From the NCBI GenBank assembly GCA_903859705.1, contig CAIONQ010000176.1, forward strand, positions 1 through 59,898: 59,898 nt of DNA. The letters are read 5' to 3'. Shown here piece after piece: positions 43,794 through 53,132 of this stretch. The notes beneath the pieces are model-generated. The model saw nothing but the letters and a program-made list of their open reading frames with translations, did no database searches and had not been told where the DNA came from. Within the stretch, counting starts at the first letter, position 1; the number at the start of each line of letters is the position of its first letter. Made by a program: the position numbers and the translations under genes. The stretch is from an uncultured Chthonomonas sp. (lineage in GTDB: Bacteria > Armatimonadota > Chthonomonadetes > Chthonomonadales > Chthonomonadaceae).

Positions 43794-45122
43794 ATGCTGA
43801 CAATACGAGGCGGCGGAGGTTCCCGCTTCTGTGATGGTATCAATCGGCGAGAGTTTCTGAAGATCGGCGGCCTGGCACTCGGCGGGCTGTCTTTAACAGA
43901 TGTGCTCCAGGCAGAAGCAATGGCTGGCGTGCGTTCATCGCATAAAGCCATCATCATGATCTACCTGCCGGGCGGCCCTCCACATCAGGATATGTTCGAT
44001 CTGAAGATGGACGCCCCCGCCGAGATTCGGGGCGAATTCAAGCCGATCAAAACCAATGTCCCGGGCATTCAGATAACCGAGTACCTGCCTCGCATCGCCT
44101 CGATGATGGATAAATGCGCCATCATTCGCAGCCTGGTAGGTGCCCGCGATGAGCACCATGCCAGCATCTGCCAGAGCGGGTACACTTCGCTGGAAGTAAC
44201 GCAGAACCACTGGCCGAGCCTTGGCTCCGTAGTTTCTAAGCTACAGGGGCCGGTGGATCGCACCGTGCCGCCATTTATCGGGCTCGCACCCAAAATGGGC
44301 CACATGGAGTGGGCAGATCCCGGCACACCGGGCTTTCTGGGCCTGGCACACAAATGCCTTCAGCCCGATGGCCAGCTGATGAACGATATGGTGCTAAATG
44401 GCATCAGCCTGGATCGCCTTAGAGATAGGCGCAGCCTGCTGCAAAGCATGGATAGGTTCCGCAGAGGGGCCGATGCACTGGAAGGCATGAACGATCTCAA
44501 TCAACGGGCCTTCGATCTGCTAACCAGCCACAAACTTGCTGAAGCACTGGATGTTACCAAAGAAGATCCCAAAGTGCGCGAGCGCTATGGCAAAGGCAAC
44601 AACGTAAACGTAGACGATGGCGGGCCGGATTGGAACGATCAGTTCCTGGTTGCCCGCCGCCTTGTAGAGGCCGGAGCACGCTGCGTTACCCTGGCTTTTG
44701 GCCGCTGGGATTACCATGGTGCCAACTTCCCGCAGCTTAAAAACCACCTGCCCAGATTGGATCAGGGTGTGAGTGCCCTTATTCAGGATATTTACGACCG
44801 AGGGCTGGATAAAGATGTAAGCGTGGTGGTATGGGGCGAGTTTGGCCGTTCACCACGCATCAACAAAGATGGTGGCCGCGATCACTGGCCACGCGTCTCC
44901 TGCGCCCTGCTGGCAGGTGGTGGCATGAAAACTGGCCAGGTAATCGGCTCTACAAACCGCTTTGGAGAAGAGGCAGATGATCGGCCAATCCACTACAAAG
45001 ATGTGTTTGCAACCCTGTATCACAACATGGGAATCAGCGTGAAGGATACCCCGGTATTCGATGAACTTGGCCGACCGCGCTTCCTTCTGGAAGACCACGA
45101 GCCCATCGCCGAACTGGTTTAG
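43794..45122 (+). CDS. DUF1501 family Tat-exported protein
   Basis: A 442-residue protein with a twin-arginine signal (NRREFLKIGGLALGGLSL). The body matches DUF1501: KAIIMIYLPGGPPHQDMFDL near the start, DEHHASICQSGYTS, GRWDYHGANFPQLKNHLPRL, and VVWGEFGRSPRINKDGGRDH. These conserved Asp/His positions resemble the alkaline-phosphatase/sulfatase superfamily. DUF1501 proteins accompany DUF1549/DUF1553 proteins, and both are present here. A very strong terminator follows. Confidence 0.85.
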   Translation: MLTIRGGGGSRFCDGINRREFLKIGGLALGGLSLTDVLQAEAMAGVRSSHKAIIMIYLPGGPPHQDMFDLKMDAPAEIRGEFKPIKTNVPGIQITEYLPRIASMMDKCAIIRSLVGARDEHHASICQSGYTSLEVTQNHWPSLGSVVSKLQGPVDRTVPPFIGLAPKMGHMEWADPGTPGFLGLAHKCLQPDGQLMNDMVLNGISLDRLRDRRSLLQSMDRFRRGADALEGMNDLNQRAFDLLTSHKLAEALDVTKEDPKVRERYGKGNNVNVDDGGPDWNDQFLVARRLVEAGARCVTLAFGRWDYHGANFPQLKNHLPRLDQGVSALIQDIYDRGLDKDVSVVVWGEFGRSPRINKDGGRDHWPRVSCALLAGGGMKTGQVIGSTNRFGEEADDRPIHYKDVFATLYHNMGISVKDTPVFDELGRPRFLLEDHEPIAELV

Positions 45123-45133
45123 AAATACAAAGC

Positions 45134-45178
45134 GGCCCGATGCTTTCCTGCTGGAAAGCATCGGGCCATTTTTTTTTG
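45134..45178 (+). terminator. Strong intrinsic terminator of the DUF1501 unit
   Basis: A perfect 15-bp stem (45134-45148 with 45153-45167) with loop TGCT, followed by A and a run of about nine T. It ends the plus-strand run. Confidence 0.9.
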
Positions 45179-45194
45179 TTGCTCTGCCTCAATC

Positions 45195-45854
45195 TCAGTT
45201 ATCTGGCAGCGTATACAGGCTCGTAATCTTCTGGTAAGAGCCCGGCGTTAGCTTTACATGCCCATCCACATAGGCAATGTTCTGCGCCCCTATTTTGCCC
45301 TGGGAATACACAGAGTTTGTGGTTTCTCCCATGTGCTCGCCCAGCCCATCGCACAGCAGCATCGGCTTTTCCGCCGAGTTGGATATTGCGGACAGAGGAT
45401 GGCTGCACACTCCCTGCAAATCGTTGTTGTAATTGGGGAAATACAGCGCCCAGCCGTGCACGCACAAAAAGTTGTAATCGGTGGGATATAGATTTGCGCG
45501 GTTGGCCTGCCCCCGCATTGTTGGGCACATAAATACCTGGCGGTTTTTGGTGTACGGCTGCATCAAATCTACCAGGAAGATGGGTTTGCCCGCCCCATCT
45601 ACATGCGTTGCAGGCGGAAACCCGGTGTTTGTATCACTGAAGTTACATACCGGAAATAGCTCATCATAGTCCTGGATGTACATGGCCATGCTCATGCCAA
45701 TCTGCCTCAGATTGGAGGTGCAGGTTGCCTTACGAGCCTGTTCTCTGGCCCGCGCAAACACCGGGAAGAGGATGGCTGCCAGGATGGATATAATTGCTAT
45801 AACCACAAGCAGTTCTATTAATGTAAATGCGCCCGTCTTGCTATTCCGAACCAA
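45195..45854 (-). CDS. Type II secretion/type IV pilin-like protein (prepilin leader, H-x9-DG type)
   Basis: About 219 residues from a TTG at 45854 (AAGG seven bases upstream; other in-frame starts up to 45878). A class III leader ends KTG before AFTLIELLVVIAIISILAAI, with the +5 Glu. FPVFARAREQARKATCTSN then LRQIGMSMAMYIQDYDELFP is the hallmark of the large pseudopilin families of Armatimonadota and Planctomycetes. The C-terminus ends with NIAYVDGHVKL, the closing strand of the DUF1559-type globular domain. Cleaved and assembled by a prepilin peptidase system not in this window; function in that group is uncertain. Confidence 0.85.
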   Translation of the reverse strand: MVRNSKTGAFTLIELLVVIAIISILAAILFPVFARAREQARKATCTSNLRQIGMSMAMYIQDYDELFPVCNFSDTNTGFPPATHVDGAGKPIFLVDLMQPYTKNRQVFMCPTMRGQANRANLYPTDYNFLCVHGWALYFPNYNNDLQGVCSHPLSAISNSAEKPMLLCDGLGEHMGETTNSVYSQGKIGAQNIAYVDGHVKLTPGSYQKITSLYTLPDN

Positions 45855-45890
45855 GATTCCGCCTTCCTGTATATCCACACCGTTAACGCT

Positions 45891-47936
45891 CTAGTTCTTT
45901 TTCGGCATCAGCACTTGCGCACTGCGGGCCGGCAGGTAGATCTGCACGCTCTGCTTCTGCCCATACATTGGCACATCCTGCCACGGGTAAACCACACCAT
46001 CTTCCAGAGCCCCGGTTCCGCTGTACGCCACCGCATCCGTGCTTAACACAACACTATAGTCGGCAGCCTCAAGTACCGGTATCCGTAAATCTGCGTAAGA
46101 TTCCGTTGGGTGCAGGTTCACAGCAACTATCAAGGGGCCCCTTCGGTATACCAGCTGCATGGTATCTTGATGCAATGCAAGCTGTTGCGTAGGCTCAGAG
46201 CTTAAAACATGGCCCTCGCTATCCAGCCGCATCAAGGCTCTATCGAACGCCTCCAGCCCACTGTAAAGCAATTGATCGGAATCTGCCAGCGACCACTGCC
46301 TGCGAGCATACTGGTGGCTGTATCCGTTGCCCTCCCGGGGAAAGTCTATCCACTCCGGGTGCCCAAATTCATTCCCCATAAAGTTCAGATACGCTTCTCC
46401 GCCGAGGGTAAACGTCAACAATCTTATAATCTTGTGCAGTGCAATGCCACGAGCCGCGATTGGGTCCTGAATCAGCCGAGACATCCCCGTGTACATATGC
46501 GTTCCCATCAAACGAAACGCAATGGTTTGATCGCCCACCAGTGCCTGATCATGCGATTCCGCATACGCAACGTACTGCTCGCCGCTTCGCCGGTTGGTTA
46601 GCTGATGGTAAATTTCGCCCAGATCCCAGGTTTCATCGGCACGCTCTTTTATCATCTTGATCCAAAAATCTGGAATCCCCATGGCCAGCCGATAGTCAAA
46701 CCCCAGCCCCGCCTTATCTACCGGCATGGCCGTTGCTGGCATTCCACTCACCTCTTCTGCCACGGTGATGGCATCCGGGCGGGCTGCATGCGCCACCTCA
46801 TTGGCAAGCATTAAATAGGCGGCAGCATCTACATCAACGCCTTCGTTAAAGTAGCCTTCGTAACCGGCAAACTCTCGGCTCAGGCCATGATCCAGGTACA
46901 GCATGCTTGTAACGCCATCAAAGCGGTATCCATCGAAGCGGTACTCCTCCAGCCAGAAGCGAACGTTGGATAACAGAAAACGAAGAACCTCGTACTTTGA
47001 ATAGTCGAAGAGCATGGAGTCCCACGAGGGATGCAGGCCCCGCGGCCCGGCATGAAAGTACTGATGATCGGTGCCATCAAAACCGTTCAGGCCCTCCTGC
47101 CTGTTTTGCACGGAATGAGAATGCACCAGATCCATAATCACTCGTATGCCCATGCCATGGGCCCTATCCACAAGCTCCTTTAACTCCTCTGGTGTACCAA
47201 AGCGCGAGCATGCGGCAAAAAAGCTGGATACATGGTAGCCAAACGACCCATAGTAAGGGTGCTCCATGATCGCCATCAACTGAATGGTGTTGTAACCCAG
47301 TTTAGCAATACGTGGCAGCACACTTTCGGCAAACTCCCGGTAGGTGCCCACTCGCGCCTCCTCCTGAGCCATGCCAACATGCGCCTCATAAATCCGCAAG
47401 CCGTCACCTGCAATGGGTGCGGGGTTGGGGTTACGCCACTGATAACTATGTTGAGGCATCCAAAACTGCGCAGAATAAGAATGGTCGGCATCCTGCACAA
47501 CGCGGCGTGCATAGGCTGGTATGCGGTCCTCGCCGCCGCCAGTATGCCCCACGTGCACCTTGTACCTCCCGCCATGCTGCAGGCGGCCTGCATACACATC
47601 GGCCGGCAAAAACAGGCTCCAAACGCCCCACATATCACGCTCCATGGGGTGCGCACCACGGTCCCACTCATTAAAATCGCCAATCAATGCAAGGTAGTTA
47701 GCACCGGGTGCCCATTCTCGATACCAGAATCCGGGCTCCCCAAATCGATCTCCCTGGTTCAGGCCAAAGTACTCATAGGCGCGGCTGGCCTGCCCTGTAA
47801 TACCGCCCGTGCTATCAAATAGGGCCCGTAACTGGTTATAACGCTCAACTCTATGGCACAGTGCATCCCTGTAGGGTGCCAGCCACGGATCCACGGCAAT
47901 CAGGGCTTCTGCGGCTTTAGCAGCGGATTCAGACAT
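45891..47936 (-). CDS. 1,4-alpha-glucan branching enzyme, eukaryotic-type
   Basis: About 681 residues from the ATG at 47936 (GAGG six bases upstream). Order: CBM48-like N-terminus (REWAPGANYLALIGDFNEWD), then a GH13 catalytic barrel with RVIMDLVHSHS, YRFDGYRFDGVTSMLYLDHG (nucleophile Asp), AEEVSGMPA (acid/base Glu) and YAESHDQALVGDQTIAF, then an all-beta C domain. It forms alpha-1,6 branches in glycogen. The block spellings match the animal/plant (GH13_8) branching enzymes rather than the common bacterial GlgB. Convergent with ThuA-like and next to the pilin-like gene. Confidence 0.9.
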   Translation of the reverse strand: MSESAAKAAEALIAVDPWLAPYRDALCHRVERYNQLRALFDSTGGITGQASRAYEYFGLNQGDRFGEPGFWYREWAPGANYLALIGDFNEWDRGAHPMERDMWGVWSLFLPADVYAGRLQHGGRYKVHVGHTGGGEDRIPAYARRVVQDADHSYSAQFWMPQHSYQWRNPNPAPIAGDGLRIYEAHVGMAQEEARVGTYREFAESVLPRIAKLGYNTIQLMAIMEHPYYGSFGYHVSSFFAACSRFGTPEELKELVDRAHGMGIRVIMDLVHSHSVQNRQEGLNGFDGTDHQYFHAGPRGLHPSWDSMLFDYSKYEVLRFLLSNVRFWLEEYRFDGYRFDGVTSMLYLDHGLSREFAGYEGYFNEGVDVDAAAYLMLANEVAHAARPDAITVAEEVSGMPATAMPVDKAGLGFDYRLAMGIPDFWIKMIKERADETWDLGEIYHQLTNRRSGEQYVAYAESHDQALVGDQTIAFRLMGTHMYTGMSRLIQDPIAARGIALHKIIRLLTFTLGGEAYLNFMGNEFGHPEWIDFPREGNGYSHQYARRQWSLADSDQLLYSGLEAFDRALMRLDSEGHVLSSEPTQQLALHQDTMQLVYRRGPLIVAVNLHPTESYADLRIPVLEAADYSVVLSTDAVAYSGTGALEDGVVYPWQDVPMYGQKQSVQIYLPARSAQVLMPKKN

Positions 47937-48129
47937 CAAGTGCCTCTTCTTAAACACAAAGTTTGGCCACATTGCGGCCTCCCTACTCACTTCGGCTATC
48001 CTGGCAGGTTTCTCCTTCCAGCATCTGGTATAATCCGTTTCGTTCGTAAGAATCCTATCGTCACCGAATGCTCTCAATTCTCCGCCTCAGTGGCATTCAT
48101 AGTCCGGACGATATGCGAAAGGAACCTGT

Positions 48130-48954
48130 ATGCCTGAACTGATCACGAGACGCACGGTGCTTGGAGCGGGACTGGCTGCGGCCGGCGCAGTACTTCTTGG
48201 CGATACCGCCTTTTCCCAGCAGGGAACGGCACCGGCTCGCCGCAAAGTGGTAGTATGGTCCGAAGGCACCGCGCCCAAGGCTGTATATCCCAAAGATATT
48301 AACACAGCCATTGCGGCCGGGCTTAAGGGCCTGCGCAACTGGGATGTGGTTACCGCATCTCTTAACGATCCCGATCAGGGCCTGAACGATGAGCTGCTAA
48401 AGAGCGCCGACGTCATTATCTGGTGGGGCCACAAGCGCCACGACGAAGTGAAGCAGGAACTGGTTGCGAAGATTGTTAAGCGCGTTAAAGAAGATGGCAT
48501 GGGCTTTATTGCCACGCACTCTGCGCACTACTCCAAACCCCTCAAGCAGATTCTGGGCACCAACTGCGGCTGGAACGGTTATGTTAACGACGGTTCCAAA
48601 CTGCAGGTAATTGTAAAAGACTCTAACCACCCTATCGCCCGTGGCGTTAAGGATTTTGAGTCTCCCCACACCGAGCGCTATGGCGATCCGTTTGAAGTGC
48701 CGAAGCCCGAAGCATTCATCTTCGATGGCATCTACACTCATCCGGATGGCACTGTAGAGCACAGCCAGCAGGGCATGTGCTGGACCATCGGCAAAGGCCG
48801 TGTGTTCTACTTCCAGCCGGGCCACGAGGACTACCCAATGTACATGCAGCCGGAGATCCAGATGATCTTCCGCAACGCAGTACGCTGGGCTGGCCCGCGC
48901 CGCGCCCCCGCAGCGGCACCCGCCGCACCTGCCGATGCCAACAAACCGGCCTGA
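48130..48954 (+). CDS. ThuA-like domain protein, Tat-exported
   Basis: A 274-residue protein with a Tat-type leader (TRRTVLGAGLAAAGAVLLGD). The body is a ThuA-like glutamine-amidotransferase-fold domain: KVVVWSEGTAPKAVYPKDIN, VIIWWGHKRHDEVKQELV, GMGFIATHSAHYSKPLKQIL, and FYFQPGHEDYPMYMQPEIQ. ThuA proteins are linked to sugar utilisation, and the catalytic chemistry is not established. The C-terminus is an A/P-rich tail. Monocistronic with its own terminator. Confidence 0.85.
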   Translation: MPELITRRTVLGAGLAAAGAVLLGDTAFSQQGTAPARRKVVVWSEGTAPKAVYPKDINTAIAAGLKGLRNWDVVTASLNDPDQGLNDELLKSADVIIWWGHKRHDEVKQELVAKIVKRVKEDGMGFIATHSAHYSKPLKQILGTNCGWNGYVNDGSKLQVIVKDSNHPIARGVKDFESPHTERYGDPFEVPKPEAFIFDGIYTHPDGTVEHSQQGMCWTIGKGRVFYFQPGHEDYPMYMQPEIQMIFRNAVRWAGPRRAPAAAPAAPADANKPA

Positions 48955-48974
48955 GCAGGTTAACCGAATCAAAG

Positions 48975-49012
48975 CAGCCCCCATCCTGGTTCAGGATGGG
49001 GGCTGTTTTGTT
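48975..49012. terminator. Intrinsic terminator between convergent genes
   Basis: CAGCCCCCATCCTG (48975-48988) pairs perfectly with CAGGATGGGGGCTG (48992-49005), followed by TTTTG. It lies at the 3' end of the ThuA-like gene and overlaps the stop region of the CopA gene. Confidence 0.9.
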
Positions 49013-51395
49013 ATTTACTGGATGGTTGCCAATTGCGCAGCCGCAATGCATTGCTCACCACAGAAAAGCTGGACATCGCCATTGCCGCCGAGGCGATCAT
49101 CGGGTTGAGCAGATGCCCCGTTAACCCGTAAAACACTCCCGCCGCAGCGGGAATACCCAGAATGTTATAGCCGAAGGCGAACATCAAGTTTTGTCGGATA
49201 CAACCCATCACCGCGCCAGATAGTTCAATGGCATCGGCCACCCCATTCAGGTCGCTTCGCATCAACACCACATCTGCCGCCTCTATGGCGATATCGGCGC
49301 CGCCTCCAACCGCGATGCCTGCATCGGCAGCTGCCAGCGCAGGGGCATCATTGATGCCATCTCCAATCATTGCAACATGCTTCCCGGCGCTCTTTAACAG
49401 CTCAATCTCTGCGGCCTTCTGGCCCGGCTGCACCCCGGCAATCACCCTGTCTATGCCTGCAGTGCGGGCAATTGCTTCGGCCGCTCTCTGGTTGTCGCCG
49501 CTTATCATAACCGTCTCAATGCCAAGATTACGGAGCCGTGTAGCGGCCCTTGCCGAGGTTGGCCGTATGGTATCGGCAATCCCAAGCACAGCAACGGGCT
49601 TGCCATCCACCATCACCACAGCTGCAGTTTTTCCGGCCTCTTCCAGCCTGGCGGCAATGGCAGTTACCGTTTCCAGCCCAGTTCCGGATAACTCAGCGGC
49701 CAGTCGAGAGGCGGATCCCACCTGAACGCGCTGACCTGCGATGGTGCCACTCACACCAACGCCCGCTTCGGCACGAAAATCGGTAACCCGCAGCATGGGC
49801 TCCGGTCCACGTTTTATGGCGCGCTCCGCATCTGCCCGGCAAATGGCGGATGCCAGCGGATGCTCGCTGTAGTTTTCCAGCGCGGCAGCCAGGCGCAAGC
49901 CCTGTTCTGCATCGGCATCTCCAACGGCCAGAACATCGGTAACAGAGGGCCGCCCCTCGGTAAGAGTTCCGGTTTTATCAAAGGCCGCGACATCTATGCG
50001 ATTCAGCCCTTCCAAAACCTCCGCGCCTTTTACAAGCACTCCAAGCCGGGCACCTCTGCCAGCCCCCACCATAATTGCGGCAGGTGTTGCAAGGCCCAGG
50101 GCGCAAGGGCAGGCGATAATAAGTACCGAGATGCATGCGGTAAGCGCATGCCGTATCCCCAGATCTGGCCTGAAGAAAAGCCATAGTCCCAGCGCAAGCA
50201 CCGATACCATAAGCACACTGGGCACAAAAATTTCGGTAATCCGGTCTGCCAGCCGCTGCACAGGGGCTTTGCTGCTCTGCGCCCGTTCTACAAGCCTTAC
50301 TATCTGTGCGAGGGCGGTACCATCGCCGCTTTGCGTTACTCGGAACTCAAGCGATCCCGTGATATTCAGCGTGCCTGCAGAAACTTTGTCTCCAACACTC
50401 CGCTCTGCGGGCATGCTTTCGCCAGTAAGCATGCTCTCATCTACGGTAGATTCCCCATGCACCACAACCCCATCGGCGGGAAGTTTTTCGCCGGGTTTTA
50501 CCAGGGCCCTATCGCCAGGCTTCACCTCTTCGGCGGGCACATCCACAATTTCGCCGTTGCGAATAAGATGTGCGGTCCGTGCCTGCAGGTCCAGCAGCTG
50601 ACGGATAGCATCGCCTGCAGTTCGCCTTGCTCTGGCCTCCAGGGTTCTGCCGGTAAGTATGAGCGTAACAATAACCGCCGAGGTTTCAAAGTAGACATCA
50701 TGCGTGGCCATGCCAGCATGAGGCCCCAGCATCGCCTGCAGCGTAACAAATGTGGAATAACCAAAGGCGGCGCCGGTGCCAAGCGCAATCAGCGTGTTCA
50801 TATCGCCAGTGCGCTGCCTTAGTGAGGCGGCTGCTCCTTTGAAAAACTCCAATCCGGCGCCGAATAGAACCGGTATCGTAAGCACCATTTGCACCAGGTT
50901 CCACCATGGGTGCATGGTTATGCCCATAGGAATCAGCCCCACATGGGGGCCCATAGCCATCACAAAAACGGGGGCAGTAAAGGCGGCGGCAAGCGGCAAG
51001 CGAGGGCTTCCTGCCCCTTGTGTAGGAGCCGCCTCCCGAGAACGCTCTCCAATTCCGCTCAGGGCCGGGGTGGCATCATATCCGGCAGCTTCAACGGATT
51101 TTATGATGTCGGTTGCCTTGCCATTGGATACAACAACTCTGGCACGCTCGGCAAGCAGGCTCACCTCCGCGCTCTGCACACCGGGAGCCCGCAATATCGC
51201 TTTTTCTACGCGGCCAACACAGGCAGCACAATGCATGCCTGCAATGGCAAAGTCCAGTTCAGTACTTTCGCCGGGCACAGTGGCTACCGGAACAACGGCT
51301 GCAGCACCACTTCGTCGCCCCCCGGCAAAAAACCACAGAATCAACAGCTCTACCAGAGCCATCACAACAAGAACCACATTAAACTCCCCGAGCAT
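49011..51395 (-). CDS. copA: P1B-type copper-transporting ATPase
   Basis: A 794-residue protein. One heavy-metal-associated domain carries GMHCAACVG (Cys56, Cys59). The ion site in the sixth core helix is ACPCALGLATPA, the phosphorylation site DKTGTLTEG, with TGES and GDGINDAPALAAADAG also intact. All point to Cu(I) export to the periplasm. An extra hydrophobic helix (residues about 6-24, NVVLVVMALVELLILWFFA) precedes the metal-binding domain, which is not standard. Divergent from the GNAT gene; no CueR/CsoR regulator lies beside it. Confidence 0.9.
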   Translation of the reverse strand: MLGEFNVVLVVMALVELLILWFFAGGRRSGAAAVVPVATVPGESTELDFAIAGMHCAACVGRVEKAILRAPGVQSAEVSLLAERARVVVSNGKATDIIKSVEAAGYDATPALSGIGERSREAAPTQGAGSPRLPLAAAFTAPVFVMAMGPHVGLIPMGITMHPWWNLVQMVLTIPVLFGAGLEFFKGAAASLRQRTGDMNTLIALGTGAAFGYSTFVTLQAMLGPHAGMATHDVYFETSAVIVTLILTGRTLEARARRTAGDAIRQLLDLQARTAHLIRNGEIVDVPAEEVKPGDRALVKPGEKLPADGVVVHGESTVDESMLTGESMPAERSVGDKVSAGTLNITGSLEFRVTQSGDGTALAQIVRLVERAQSSKAPVQRLADRITEIFVPSVLMVSVLALGLWLFFRPDLGIRHALTACISVLIIACPCALGLATPAAIMVGAGRGARLGVLVKGAEVLEGLNRIDVAAFDKTGTLTEGRPSVTDVLAVGDADAEQGLRLAAALENYSEHPLASAICRADAERAIKRGPEPMLRVTDFRAEAGVGVSGTIAGQRVQVGSASRLAAELSGTGLETVTAIAARLEEAGKTAAVVMVDGKPVAVLGIADTIRPTSARAATRLRNLGIETVMISGDNQRAAEAIARTAGIDRVIAGVQPGQKAAEIELLKSAGKHVAMIGDGINDAPALAAADAGIAVGGGADIAIEAADVVLMRSDLNGVADAIELSGAVMGCIRQNLMFAFGYNILGIPAAAGVFYGLTGHLLNPMIASAAMAMSSFSVVSNALRLRNWQPSSK

Positions 51396-51560
51396 ACAAC
51401 CGGCGCTCTATACAGTTTACGATGCAGCGGGAGTAAAGATGCATGTGTAACTGTGAGATGGGAAACGGAGTTGCCATTTTGCATTGTAAATCCTACCAGC
51501 TATTGCAGCTCGAAGATGATTCGTAAACACCATCTACCCAACGTCTGCTACAATTCCGGC

Positions 51561-52136
51561 ATGAAACCATACAGAACCTTGCTACTGGATGCCTCAACAT
51601 GGGATCTATTTGCCGAACTGGTTGAGCGCAACAATGGAATATTCGGTGGGTGCTGGTGCATAGGTTTCCACCCGGAGTGTGGGCAGCGAGGGATTAGCTA
51701 CCGCGAAGCCAAGGAGGCACGTGTGCGAAGTGGCAACGCACATCATGTGCTTGTGGTAGACGAGGATGGGGCCGCACAGGGATGGTGCCAGTGGGGCAGC
51801 CCCGAAGAGCTACCCAACATAAAACACCGCAGAGAGTACAACAAGAGCCTTCCCGATCCACCAGATTGGCGCATAACCTGCATCTTTGTCGATAAAAAAC
51901 ACAGAGGGCAGGGCATTGCCCGGCTCGCACTGGAAGGTGCCTTGAAAGAGATAGAGAAACAGGGAGGTGGGCTGGTAGAGGCTATCTCTGAAGTAACAGC
52001 AGGCAGGCAGGCTCACGGCAGATTCCTGTTCAGCGGAACGGTAGAACTGCTGGAAAGCTTCGGCTTCCACCGGGTCCGTCAGGTGGGCATGCATGCCTGG
52101 ATCATGAACAAAACCATCCCCGAAAGCACGGCATAG
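51561..52136 (+). CDS. GNAT-family acetyltransferase
   Basis: A 191-residue protein from the ATG at 51561; the open frame continues far upstream only because it lies antisense to CopA. The acetyl-CoA motif is visible as VDKKHRGQGIARLALEGAL (R-G-Q-G-I-A), preceded by WRITCIFV. The N-terminal GCWCIGFHPECG is a cysteine-containing insert seen in a subgroup of uncharacterised GNATs. Substrate unknown. Confidence 0.8.
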   Translation: MKPYRTLLLDASTWDLFAELVERNNGIFGGCWCIGFHPECGQRGISYREAKEARVRSGNAHHVLVVDEDGAAQGWCQWGSPEELPNIKHRREYNKSLPDPPDWRITCIFVDKKHRGQGIARLALEGALKEIEKQGGGLVEAISEVTAGRQAHGRFLFSGTVELLESFGFHRVRQVGMHAWIMNKTIPESTA

Positions 52137-53132
52137 TTTACTGGGCAACGTCTGCGGAGAGTACGACAGTCACGACGAGTACGACCCGTAGTTATAATCC
52201 AGCGGCGAGCAATGAGCAGATGCAAAATGCCGCGTTCGGATGGCTTCGAGGGCGTGATATCTGCCTACAATACGGCATTAGTTGCCTCAAATATGGAATG
52301 CTCTCAGCAAATGTATGGGCGTCTGCTGGGTTCACTGCGCGTTGCGTGAGCAACTACGGCGGAGGGGTGCCCGGTTGCGGTTTGCAAGCCGAAATGAGAG
52401 AGCCCTAAAACCACTTAATACAAATTCTGGATGGTGTATGGAACTCCGAAACTCCACCATCCGCATTGGCCTGTTGCGCCCAGAACGACCTCAAAATCAA
52501 CCATCCGCAGCACCTCCTCCTTGCTAAGATGCTAAGATTGCATGTTTGGGCATGATCCCCCTCAATTTGATATTCTTTCATACTAATTGATAACAATTGC
52601 CGAGATAGACCCCATTTATTGTGCTAAGATCGCATTTTCTGCGCCTAAGTTTGCATCTCTGGGCGCCGGATAGGATGCCGCCTCTGGATGGGTGCTGGTA
52701 AGCGGAGAGTACGACCGTGACTACCATTAAATGGGAACCATTGGCCTGCAGCGTGCAGATAGTAAATGCCGCCTGCGGATGCCTTCGAGTAAGCGGAGAG
52801 TACGACAATTACAACACATACGACCAGTAGTTGGAGCCGTGGGGTGGGACCGGGCGGTTCACGCACGTCACAAGCCCAAACGGGGCAGTATACGATAGCA
52901 CAGCCCGCCAGGGCTGGAACCATGTGTTTACTACCAGCCAAACTCCCCTCTATCGCCGCCCCCGACTCCTGGCCCCGCTTGTTCCGCGGTAGAAATTGCT
53001 CTTCATGCACCATCCGCACTTTAGCGCAAGGTGCGGTCTACGGTAGCTTTGGTCGATAGGCCCAGGTACGCGCACACCCCCCAACCTTTTCTTTTCTTTG
53101 TGGAACCGCCCTTGCTCCGAATAAGGGCAAGA
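52137..53132. repeat. Repeat-rich, gene-remnant region
   Basis: No intact gene. It contains three 14-bp copies of GCGGAGAGTACGAC (52154-52167, 52702-52715, 52793-52806), each ending a short plus-strand frame (CGEYD..., VSGEYDRDYH, VSGEYDNYNTYDQ) that looks like a Tyr/Asp-rich protein tail. Two have preceding AA.G residues in common (DAASGW, NAACGC), and NAAFGW lies near 52230. A GTTGC-GCAAC palindrome is at 52340-52372. At 52830-52990 a plus-strand frame (PWGGTGRFTHVTSPNGAVYD...) resembles a fragment of an RHS-type or other secreted protein. Confidence 0.5.
52340..52372 (+). repeat. GTTGC-GCAAC palindromic repeat, copy 2
   Basis: GTTGC (52341-52345), loop GTGA, GCAAC (52350-52354), then TACGGCGGAGGGGTGCCC, the same 3' flank as the copy at 10627-10660. 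Confidence 0.6.

Noticed and set aside
50889-51560. Long upstream extension of the GNAT reading frame
   Set aside because: It is antisense to the CopA coding sequence and has no start signals; the real gene begins at 51561.
52645-53019. 124-codon minus-strand frame in the repeat region
   Set aside because: It runs through the 14-bp repeats and gene-end remnants of the opposite strand and has no family-like sequence.
52137-53132. Repeat cluster considered as a CRISPR array
   Set aside because: The 14-bp repeats are unevenly spaced (more than 500 bp, then about 90 bp), lie at coding remnants and have no spacers of uniform length.
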